Assembly (NCBI GenBank): GCA_003116995.1
Contig: BDSL01000047.1
Coordinates: 310,001-374,000 of the forward strand
Origin: Yamagishiella unicocca
Taxonomy: Eukaryota > Chlorophyta > Chlorophyceae > Chlamydomonadales > Volvocaceae
Reading direction: 5' to 3'
DNA: 64,000 nucleotides
Shown: piece by piece, positions 9,367 through 19,493 of the stretch
How positions within the stretch are numbered: position 1 is the stretch's first letter
How the letters are laid out: each line of letters starts with the position of its first letter
The notes under the pieces: generated by a model
Database searches by the model: none
Told to the model about the DNA's origin: nothing
Seen by the model: the letters and a program-made list of their open reading frames with translations, nothing else
Program-made: the position numbers and the translations under genes

Positions 9367-12300
9367 CCTGTCAGTCGCCAGCCTGTTGGCGCCGGCCTTG
9401 AGCAGATCACGCACCATCTCTACGTGCCCCTCATTAGCGGCCCATATCAGCGGTGTCCAGCCACCCTGTCCGTCAGTAATAAGTGGGGGCCGGGTCAGTG
9501 TTGCTGGCCAGGCGGTCAGCTGGTTGGCCCACTGAGCAGGCAGGTGGGGCCGTGGGGTGCTGTGGGCGTCCACACCGCCGCCTGTGCCACACCTACCAGC
9601 GGTATACGATCGAAACACGGGCAGCGGGCATATGGATTCCCTCCCGAGACAAATAGGTTCCTACCTGAACGGAACCTCTTGCGCCCCAGATGTGTGAGGC
9701 CCCAGATGCGTGCCAGCCTCTGGGGCGTCGGCCAGGTCGCTTACTGGCAGGAAAGCAACAAGTGCCCATACCATCGCCTGCGCAAACCCCACCTATTCTA
9801 TCCTCGGCGATCCAAAATGCAGCAGTCCAAAATTCGAACGACGCGACAATAGCCTTAGCGAAAAAGCGACTTCCGCGACTTTCCGTGACAAACAGCGTGA
9901 CGAACAGCGTGACGAACATCGCGACCCGGTGTGCCTAGGCCTCCGCTTCCCGAACGTTTCGTTCGGGGCTACGGCGAATAGGCCTCCGCTTTCCGAACGT
10001 TCCGTTCGGAGCTACGGCGACATGGGTAACCCCAGGGCGGGGCCCCCCGAGGCGCTTCGCGCTGGGGCCCCGCCCAAAAAGACACCTGGCCCGTGCGCAA
10101 AGTAAGGCATGGAGCACTACCCAGGCCCCCGCGCCGCTTCCGGCGCCAACCCTCGGAACGCACCTCGCCTGCGGCATCCTTGTTGGCGCCGGCCTTGAGC
10201 AGCTCACGCACCACCTCGACGTGCCCTTCATTAGCGGCAATCATCAGCGGTGTCGCGCCCCACTGTCCGTTGGTAAAAAGTGGGGGCCGGGGCAGTGTTG
10301 CCGGTGAGCAGGTGGTCAGTTGGTTGGCCCACTGAGCAGGCAGGTGGGGCCGTGGGGTGCTGTGGACGTCCACACCGCCGCCTGTGCCACACCTACCAGC
10401 GGTATGCGATCGAAACACGGGCAGCGGGCATATGGATTCCCTCCCAAGACAAATAGGTTCCTACCCGAACGAATATTTGCAGGCAGGCAACAAGTGACCA
10501 TACCGTCGCCTGCACCAACCCCACCTACTCTATCCTCGGCGATCCATAATGCAGCAGTCCAGAAGTCCCAACCCACCCCAACCACCCCGACGGCCCAGTG
10601 TGTGCAAATTCAAACGCTTTCGTTGACGACTGTGCAATCATATCATACTTTAATCCTTCCGTGCAATAGACACCGCCGCTACCTCTTGGTCAGATCGCCT
10701 CATACTACGTCGGCACACCACCCTGCCCCGCTCGCCCCGCTAAGCCCACCCAGCTTCGCACGTGCCCAAGTGCCTCCGTCGACAGGGGCAAAGCCCCCCC
10801 TGCCCACCCCCCTGCCCACCCCCCTTGCCCACCCCCCCTGCCCACCCCCCCTGCCCACCCCCCCTTGCCCATCCCCCCTTCCCCCCCTCACGACGTGGTG
10901 AGCCGCCGGTTCGAGTACCGGGCCCCGCTCGCCCCGCCCCACCCTCCGCTCGCCCCGCACGACCTGCCCCACACATGCGCAAGTGCCTCCGTCGGCGCAC
11001 TACCCCACCCCACCCACCCCGCACGCGCGCAACTGCCACCGTAGCACCCCACCCCACCGCACTTGTCCCGCACTCCCGCACAACCCCGCCATCCACTCCA
11101 AGGCACGACCGCACAATGTCACCGCGACTAGGTATTGCGAGGGCCCCCTCGAGCGGAACGCAACTTGTGTTTGGTACACAGCAAATCGACCACTGGTGTT
11201 GTTGTCGATCGCAACAGCATTGATGCATCTCCTTTCAAGCAGACCTTATCACGCACACCACATGCGCACAGCGGCCGCCCAATAGTGTGGATGCGCCATC
11301 TATCGCCACGGCCTTGGCGCAAATAAAAAAGACACCTGGCCTGTGCGCCAGCTAAGGCATGGAGCACTACCCAGGCCCCTGCGCCACTTCCGGCACCCAC
11401 CCTCGGAACGCACCGTGTCTGCCGCCTCCTTGTTGGCACCGGCCTTGAGCAGATCACGCACCACCTCGACGTGCCCTTCATAAGCGGCCCCTATCAGCGG
11501 TGTCTCGCCATCCTGTCCGTCGGTAATAAGTGGGGGCCGGGGCAGTGTTGCCGGCCAGGCGGTCAGCTGGTTGGCCCACTGAGCAGGCAGGTGCTACTGT
11601 TGGGCGGAGGGAGGTGGCGTGATGGTTGGACAATCTCATCCCCATCCTCTCCAAAAGGCATAATAATAATATTATGGGACAGGTACACACGGAGTAAGGT
11701 TGGGGTAACACATCCGAGGGGTTGGGTTATGGAGGGCTGACCCAACGACAGGGGTTATGGAATAGAGGTTGGATTACAGAGGGATTACACAAGTGGGGTC
11801 GGGCTACAGGGGGGTTACCCCCTAGTTTGGTGATCCACTGGGGTGTTACCCACCTGAGGGGTTACGTAGGGAGTAACGGGGTAATCGACCTTTCTATGCC
11901 ATAGGGAATCCGGGAAATGTTTGTTTGCGGCCAGGTCTCACGGCATCATGGCTGCAGCAGCAGACTTCCGTTACGCAGACGTCTCTGTAAGAGAAGGCTA
12001 GTCCTTAGACGAAGTACGGCACAGCAGTACTCCGTGTTATTGATAACTAGGGTTTTAGGGGTTTTAGGATTTCAGCGGTATCCGCCGTAGTATAAATTTA
12101 TCTATTCTTGTACTTACTGACCGCTGCCCTCCAGTCCAGCCACCGCAACCGCCCTGCTGGTGCCGGTGGCGTCATCGCACCGTCTGACCTGATCGGGTTG
12201 CGCTAGTTCGGTTCTCTGTCCGCTTCCGTGCATGAGGGAGTGCTCCGACGCTGTCCGGTTCATTCGGTGCCGACTCCAATGCGCGTTCGGTGTGTTTCCT

Positions 12301-15300
12301 CCTGGCCCTTACCAAGGGGTGCCGGAGAGGATGTGACTTTGCTATCGCTCTTATTAGTTGGTTTACCTCCTGGCCCTTCGGTCCGGAGATGATGGGACTT
12401 TGATGTTGTACGCCAGGAGCAGATAGGACACCCACAACCCACGGCGCATGCATGGATACAACCCGCACTGGGCAGATGACGGCAGTGGGCAGCAGTGTGC
12501 ACCCCTCGCTATACCCATAGGCGCCATGGTGGAGGTGCAGTGAGGCCGCCCCTGACACCAGTCCAGTTACACCCTCAACAGTGCTCTGGAACGGACCTAC
12601 ATATCCTGTGACACCCAATCTTCGTCTGTCTTTGAAACCTGACGACAACAGCCTCCGTCAGCCAGAGGGCAAGGGGGGTGCACCCAGTCTGCCCTACCTA
12701 CCACGATTCATCCTCCATCCACCACCCCGGAGGCCACCCCTGCCCTCACGACATGTGCTGTACATCAACTGCTTCCGACCGCCATGGAGGCGGTGTGCGG
12801 AGTGCGCAGTGTTCCTGATTGGTGCCACAACAAAAACCCTAAAGCTATGTGGCGTACCTTGTCACGCTTCTCGAGGTCCTCTTTGGCGTATTGCGGCACC
12901 GGTTGAGCGACCTGGGCTGCCACAGGCCCGGTGGGAGCAAGATGGGGCACTGGTGGCGCAGCCGCCGCAGGCAGCATTGTGTCCGCCTGCTTGTATGTGA
13001 GGCCAAGCTGGTTCAGCCATGATTGGATGGAGTTACGCAGGGTAATGTTGTCGATAAGCATCTTGGACGTGAGGGGCAGGTCTGAGGCAAGCGTCGGGTG
13101 GGTCGGTGGGCGGAGGGTTGAGAAGAGAGGCGAGGACACCCAGGAAAACGGTGGCGCTTTGAATAATGCAATCTATAGCTAACAAATACCGCGCAAATGG
13201 GTGACCATGGAGGCGGCCGCTCAGTGACAGGTAAAATGTGGAACGGACTTGTGATCCTGAAGTGTGTTAAGTTACGTTCTCACCCTATGCCGTCTACCAT
13301 ATGATTTGGATGCCCCTGTCCTCGTTCCCAGACACACTGCTTGATGCTGTGCCTGTTGTGTGTCAGCTACATCGGCACACATCCACGCCACGCTATGCAA
13401 CCAGCGGTCTATGCCGAAACAGAAAGGGGGCCAGTGAGAAGACCGGTAGCTAGCGTAGCATTGTGGTGGCCGTTGCCGCTCGGCCGGACCACTCACTGGT
13501 GATGGGGTTGGTGTTCTTGGTGGCCAGGTGCCGCTGGATGGCTTGCCGCTCGAACGAGTGGCCGCTCTCCAAAATGACCGGGTCACGCATCAAACACATC
13601 GTAATGGGGCAGAGGAAGTCTGGCGGCATGGAGCTGGCCACGGGAGCAGCAGCAGCACGGCTGCTGCTGGAGCAGCTAGCCCCATAACCGACCTCCGCCT
13701 GGCACGGTGTCAGTGCTGCCACGATTTGTGACAGGTACTGCTCCTCCATGTCCTTCTTGTCCCGGCGCATCTCCGTCAGCTCCCCCTCGAGTACGGCGGT
13801 GATGTCTGCCACATCCTACAGCCACAGTAGTACGACAGTGGGCATCCCACCTCATTAATACCCACCCATGGTGTACATACTAAGGCTAATAATAAGGAGG
13901 CGTGAGCCTAGTTTATGTGGTGCACAACAGTTCCACAATAATGCACAACAGTAGCAAACGGCGAACGAACATTACACCAAGCCCCACTTCGGCAGTGAAG
14001 ACATGCATGCGGGACAGAACTCCGCCAGCAGGCTAGCGGCTATACCACATTGACCACCTGGTGCGCAGTCCCCCCAAATTTTACGCCAGCTCCTCCTAAC
14101 TTGTCTGCTTTGGGAAGGACTTGTCCTCAGGTTTCTGGCAACCAAACTAAGTCCAGCAAGCAACTACAAGTAAATGTGTTCTCAATGTAGACTCGTGTCC
14201 TGCCGATAATCTTCTCTCATCTTCCTATGTCGTGTCCACAGCGAGTTTCCTCGCGACCCCCACACCTCCTGCACCTCCCGCACGGCCGTGCGCAGCTTTC
14301 CTCATCGCTCTAGTTCCCTGTACTTATCTCCATGGTGCCACTGCAATACTGAGCAGGGCACCTACCTGATAGCGATCGATGGCACCAACCCTTTCCAGCC
14401 AGTCTCTACGCACCCTGCTTCCCACTGCCAGCAAGTCCCACGTACGTACTTGCGTGCGTGCTCATGCCTGCGGTGCTCTTGTTCACCACACCCGCCTGCT
14501 CCAGGCTGGTCAGCACTGCAGCCGCGACTTCCTCCCTCATACAGCCCAGCTGCTCACGCAGCTGTGCCGCCTGGGCCTCGAAGCCATGTAGCACCTCCAG
14601 AGGTAAGTTGACCAGGTCTGCTCCCAAGTCCACCAACGCCTTTTTTAAATCGGCGTGCTGCTCAATGCCCAGGGAGGTTTGGAAGGCGCTCAGGTCGTGG
14701 GAGAGCCGCAGCATGATGGCCCGCAACTCCGCGACGTGGTTGCCTGATAGATGTATGGTAGGTGGGCGGGTGTACGTGACATATGGACGACGTGTGTGGG
14801 ATCGACTTGCACCACCCATGTCGAGTAAATGTGCCCTCAGAGCCCTGACAGGGCTACTTCACAGGTAGGACGCAGCACTTTCCGTGTGATCGAGAGCAGA
14901 CACCGTGAGGGCGTTTCCACCGCCGCTACCCCACAGTGCAAAGGGTGCCCGCTAGATTCCCTTGCGGGTTACACCGACCAACTCATTACTAGCACGCCGC
15001 ATTCGCTGTCTTCCCGGAGGTCGCTGCATCAGAAGCCGCGGGTATTCGGCAAAGCTGTACGTGTTGTTTGTAAACATTTGCTATTTGAAAGTAAACAGTT
15101 ACCCTGTGAAAGTATGTATGACATTGCCTTACAGGCGCATCGCCTAGGGCGTACTACTAGGGCGTACACAGAACTCCAAGGTCAATAGCACACCTATCTC
15201 ATATTTCATCTAGCCTCCCATCCTGCGCACCAGCAGTGAAGAACTTGGCAACGGTCGATTTTTTTGCCAGACGCTCCACCAAAGCCAGGCAGTCCGCCAT

Positions 15301-15644
15301 CGATTCATTCAGCCCCTGTTGTCCAACACGAGGAACGACTTGAACCAGTCGCCGGTCGCATGGTCGACTCATTCGACCAATAACCAGCGATGCATTAAAA
15401 GGTCATTTTATTTGCAAAAAAGCGTTACCCTTGAACATCCCACCTCAAGGGCGGAAACGGCACTGGGCTTGGACAGACTGCCGGAGTCCAAGTCTATTGC
15501 TGCATTATACACTACAGCACCCACGCGTCGCAACAACTTGCACAGGGCAAGGCTATCTTGCTTGATGTCCTTAAGGTCCGCCAACGCGGTCACCGCCTTG
15601 AGGGTCACGTTGGCGATGCTGCCCACCAACGCAACTGGATCCAT
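9367..15644 (-). CDS. MLKL/HeLo-like helical domain - U-box - ankyrin repeat fusion protein (3' end unresolved)
   Basis: Minus-strand exons in order: 15644-15444 (starts MDPVALVGSIANVTLKAVTA), 15315-15231 (NESMADCLALVERLAKKS), 14743-14450, 14300-14266 (tentative, REVQE), 13815-13497, 13081-12858, then ankyrin exons 11512-11414, 10262-10164 and 9465-9367. All phases close. The first three exons form a Leu-rich helical bundle with the layout of the MLKL N-terminal/HeLo-like (MCAfunc) domain, followed by a coiled coil. Exon 5 carries a U-box start (PPDFLCPITMCLMRDPVILE, then GHSFERQAI) and exon 6 finishes it (LIDNITLRNSIQSWL), so an E2-binding ubiquitin ligase fold is expected. Each ankyrin exon is 99 nt, one 33-residue repeat (TPLxxAAxEGHVEVVRDLLK). 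The HeLo-like assignment is by pattern only; U-box and ankyrin are firm. Exons after 9367 were not found. Confidence 0.82.
10035..10075. repeat. GC-rich perfect hairpin in ankyrin intron
   Basis: Arms GGGCGGGGCCCC (10035-10046) and GGGGCCCCGCCC (10064-10075) are perfect 12-bp inverted repeats with a 17-nt loop. Just before it, at 9940-10020, a segment with TTCCGAACG...CGTTCGGAGCTACGGCGA is duplicated in tandem. Confidence 0.8.
10795..10885. repeat. C-rich minisatellite (CCCCCTGCCCAC)n
   Basis: Seven or so 10-13 bp units of the type CCCCCCTGCCCACC, in an intron of the ankyrin gene. Confidence 0.85.
11974..12412 (+). mobile_element. Relic of a PAT/Kangaroo-type element (A2 - spacer - B2 portion)
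   Basis: Aligns by eye with 35756-36280 of the intact element: ACGCAG..TTCTCTGTAAGAG, GAAGTACGGCACAGC, TCAGCGGTATCCGCCGTAG, GTGGCGTCATCGC and CCGGAGATGATG occur in the same order with many substitutions and gaps. It therefore holds an old A2 repeat, the spacer and the start of B2 of a related family member. It lies in the intron before the first ankyrin exon. Confidence 0.8.
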
Positions 15645-16350
15645 TACGGCGACTGCAGCAGCTGTTATCCCGTTGTTTTTGTATATCTTATTATCCTCCG
15701 GTCGCGGCACCCCTGGGGGGAACTTGCGAGTGACGTAATTGGACGGAGTTGTGAGACAATCTTCCTTCCTCACCCCTTTGTTTCTTGCAATTATAACAAC
15801 TTCCAAATCAAGCTTGCAACAAGCTAAGAATTTCAATGCAAAGAGCGCCGCATTTGAGAACAGGTGGCAAAGTGTTGGCGGGAAGGCTGATTCCTTGAAT
15901 GCTATTGTTAATTTTTATTGAAGTAAGAGCCTAAGAACGTCTGCGAGTGATCGGTTATGAAAGTAAGGCGTAGCAAAGCGTGATGGTCTGACCTCCCTGA
16001 CGTACCGTGTGCAAGTATAATCACCAACTGAATGTTGGCGCGAAAGCCTTCTTAGACGGTTAGACCCCGACAGCAGCCACGTGGTTCAGCACCTCCGCCC
16101 AACGGTTGTTTCCCGCTTCTGCAGCCTCACATGCATCGGCCGTGGCTGCGAAATCCTCTCAGGGTGCCCATGTCCTGAAACCATCTGCGGCCAACGCCAC
16201 GGTTGTCGGCGGCCAAAGTCAGGGCTATGGTTCCGGATCCGCGCACTTGCGTTTCTGCTTGTGAGGGGCTGCCGGCACTACAGCGCCTGCTGTGTTGCTG
16301 ATAGGATGGATGTACTGGACCGTAGAGTAGCGTCTCTACGATCCGCTACT

Positions 16351-16410
16351 GTAGCGGAACCACGCCTCATTCCAGGCGACTAAGTCTGGAACGAGGCGCG
16401 GTCCCGCTAC
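16351..16410. repeat. Long imperfect hairpin, 25-bp arms
   Basis: The left arm begins GTAGCGGAACCACGCC and the right arm ends GGCGCGGTCCCGCTAC; about 21 of 25 positions pair around a 10-nt loop. The left arm also occurs at 43183-43200. Confidence 0.85.
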
Positions 16411-17513
16411 CCTCATTTCATTACTTAACAGTTACTACTACTTAGCCGCCGAAGGTCGGCATACTACCTCCTCCGACTTCAGTTTCCCCCACCCTCCACC
16501 AAGTTTTCCAGCATGCATCTCCACACGGCTGCCCTTAACGGTTTCCTCTTTCGTACACGGGTTTCCTTCCAACGCCTCATTTCAGACTTTGCCGCCTCGG
16601 CGTGGTTCTTCTGCTTGGTTGACCAGTTGGGTGGTTTTGGGTGATCAGTTACTTCACTATGTAACACACCGCGCTTGAAGTACGCCCGCGGCTCCTTGCT
16701 GCGTGGACAGGTCATGAGATTGACGCAGCCGCAGGCAGCAACGCCTTTACGTTTGAAACTTGAGACCCTACACTGAGACCCTGCAGCTTGGTAACCTGCA
16801 GCCCGCTTGCTGGTAGCGCCAGTCCGTGGGGCTGTGATGCCGCGCGCCCGCGCCGCCCAGCAACATGTCGAGTTTTCCTAACGGCTACTCTCTTTTGGTT
16901 GCGTAGTGTGCTTTCCGTTGTTCGCTGGGTTTCCTGGGTCGTAGAGCGAATTCGTGTTGTCTTGTTCATCCGTAACCCAGTGGGTGGTGCTTTGCTCGTA
17001 GTGAGCGGTGGTCCAGGGGACGGAAGTGGAGACACACACCCACGGATGCGAGTGCTGTCGGGGCAGCAGGTCGGAGTTGCCACCGGGAGCGGGAGCTGGC
17101 GGGGACGGAAGAGTACTGCTGCTGGCCTCGCGGGCAGGGCGTCACTTGTGGCGTCTGCACTACAACCAGAACACGCGAAAACACGGTCATTTGTCTCTTG
17201 AGTGCCCGGAAAGCGTGCACAGAGGTCGAGGTCGCAGAGGCAGCTGATCATATCATGGTAAGTCAGATGGTACGGAGTAAAACGACAAGCCAACTTTTGT
17301 TCACACTCCTGAAGTTAGACCGGACTGATAAATTCACACTCTTGGTGCATGCCGATCGATGGTCAGTCCGCTCAGGTCCGCTGCTTTGCAACGTCCCTTG
17401 CGACATATGTCAGCTCTGCACAATGCCTCGTGGACATGAGTCTCCAAAATTACCGCATGCTATGCGGCGCACTCTGGGCACATTCTGGGCGCGCCAAGGG
17501 TGGGGCTCCCCAT

Positions 17514-17602
17514 CCTTCCAAACGCGCGGACCGGACCGGACCGGGACCGGACCGGGGACCGGACCCGGTCCTGTCCCGTCCGGAGTCAGCGCGTTTGGAG
17601 GG
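17514..17602. repeat. Inverted repeat enclosing GGACCG tandem array
   Basis: CCTTCCAAACGCGC at 17514-17527 and GCGCGTTTGGAGGG at 17589-17602 are near-perfect inverted copies. They enclose about 60 bp of GGACCG/CCGGAC units. Confidence 0.8.
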
Positions 17603-18062
17603 AACCGGTCCGGACTGGTCCGGGAAAATGTGCCAGATGCAGCATGCTGCGCCGGTTACCGATAACCGTGCAGTGAGCTTGCATTCATATTTCACCATCT
17701 TATAATTGCGACTCCGATCCTCTTGGTACTCGCCAACCCGGAAAACTCTTTGCCATCGCTTGATCCGCCACTGGACCATCCCATACGTGAGAACTCTACC
17801 CAGGGTACATCCACCATTCGCTTTGGCCTTCTGGACGTGATGATCGGCTTCTTTTCTTAATACCCCGGCTTAGTACTTCTGCCGCGCGCAGCGCCGCGGA
17901 CTAGCTCCCAACGACATGCGGGCTGCACGCATGATGTTGGGAGCAGAACTTGGTTTCGGCCATTCATAAGCCCATAGGAGTATCCCTCATGGAGGGCATC
18001 TCTCCCTTCCCGAAGCCACCATAGCCATTGGTAGCCCCTGCAGTGGAGTGCCCAGGCTGTAG

Positions 18063-18170
18063 GCTGACGACACCTCTACGGACGGCGGTACTGTCAAGGC
18101 GACAGCGGCGGTTGGGGCAGCAGCAGAGGCAGCAGCAGAGGCGGAAGCCGACTCCTTGGCAGCCATCTAG
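18063..18170 (+). CDS. Possible terminal exon, Ala/Glu-rich
   Basis: After an acceptor-like GGCTGTAG, 35 codons read ADDTSTDGGTVKATAAVGAA and end in Ala/Glu repeats and a TAG at 18168-18170. The composition is protein-like, but upstream exons were not found, so this is only a candidate. Confidence 0.25.
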   Translation, partial: ADDTSTDGGTVKATAAVGAAAEAAAEAEADSLAAI

Positions 18171-19493
18171 CAGCAGTGGTGGCAGGTCGCGGCCCTCGGC
18201 GAGCAAGCATCATATGTCAGTCCGTTGGTGTGTGTCACTTAGTGTGGGTGGCACAACATAGCACACGGAAGCATTTCGGCGGCGATCACGTTCTACCGGC
18301 GCGCCTGGGTGCGTGTCCTAAAATTGTTGCATGATCGCTTCGTTCGTTCGTCTGCTGCAAGCACTGTTTGGAGGAGGCAGGGCGTCCGCACGTCCGCCAT
18401 CATCAGCTGGAACCTTCTGCTGTGGGCGTGGCTGAGCCAGGCTGCTGCATACTGAACCTGCAAGCTGGGCGGCGGGGGCCTTATGCTGCACATGGAAGGA
18501 CGCACGGATTAGGGAAAGGTCGAGGAATGAGTTCTGGAAGAGACGGGAACAGAACAGGAAAGGCGGGAGCGATAAGAGGTAGTGCGAGATGTGTGCATGC
18601 CGTACCGGGTGGTTGAACTTGCATGTGCAATCGTGCCCTCCCAACTCCCCCTGACCTCGGTGCATGGGCTACCCACTGAAGCCTAGTTTGCGCCTGTATG
18701 GTCGTTCATTGTTCAGAGCTTCAGACGCGAGAGCGGCGGCCAAGGCATATAGATGCTGCCTTGACCACGCCGCTCCATGCCCCGCTGCGAAGCTAACGAT
18801 TATCGTCTTGGAACACCTAGCCAGCAGTGGCGCCTGATGGTCTAGCGCATTTCGCGCAGCCACCTTTCGGGCATCCTTCGCGCCATCCATTTCCATTTGT
18901 GCTAGATGAATTAACTACTTAACCTTCCATGCAAATTCCTGGCACTTAGAAGCGGATGCATCTACCTGGCGTCCGATTCCTTGCAGTTTAAATGCTTCGC
19001 TGTCGCAAAATCGCGCAAATTATGTAACCTTCCCATAAATGCTTCCGTCTGGACGTTATTTTCCCTTTGCAATCTGTGGGATCTCATACTGACTTCCGTT
19101 GGGCACGCCGCCACAGCTGTTTTGCACCCCGGACGACAACACGACATGGCAGCGCGACCCACGGGCCCAAATGAACGAACCTGTGCGGCACTGTCATATG
19201 GCTCAAGGCCCAATCATTTCCCCTATCATGTCTGTCTTCATTAGTCAAAATTGACACCTGTCCGTTCTGTCGCCCGTCAGCTGCTATCAGCAGGGTCTCA
19301 GGCGCTTGATGCGCTCATACCTGTTGAGGACGTTCAGCCAACCTCCGAGGTCAGCCACGTCTACCTTATAATCAGCAGCAGCAGCAGCAGCTCGCAGCAC
19401 ATACTCCCGACAAGCAATCTTTCCTTCATCCATCAGTCGACAGTACCAGCCTCTTGCGTTTACCTGGTCTTCTCTCGTCGCCCTTGTCGCGCA
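18171..19493. other. Intergenic region, no supported gene
   Basis: A 75-codon ATG frame on the minus strand (18896-18669) is open but matches nothing I recognise. A (CAG)n run at 19376-19396 precedes the next gene by about 100 nt. Confidence 0.4.

Larger units (their letters stand above)
9201..11595. repeat. Three diverged tandem copies of an ankyrin exon plus flanking intron
   Basis: Blocks at about 9201-9660, 10070-10460 and 11262-11590 share both the 99-nt exon and intron sequence, for example CACACCTACCAGCGGTAT after the exon and GACACCTGGCC...GGCATGGAGCAC before it. The arrangement shows exon-plus-intron segmental duplication rather than retroposition. Confidence 0.85.
15645..18062. other. 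Repeat-rich region upstream of the U-box gene
   Basis: No complete gene recognised. Holds a long hairpin (16351-16410), a D1 repeat (16503-16572), CGGCGTGGTTCTTCTGCTTGG shared with 43204-43224, a frame-broken zinc-knuckle-like segment near 17150-17250 and a GGACC-rich inverted repeat (17514-17602). Confidence 0.45.
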
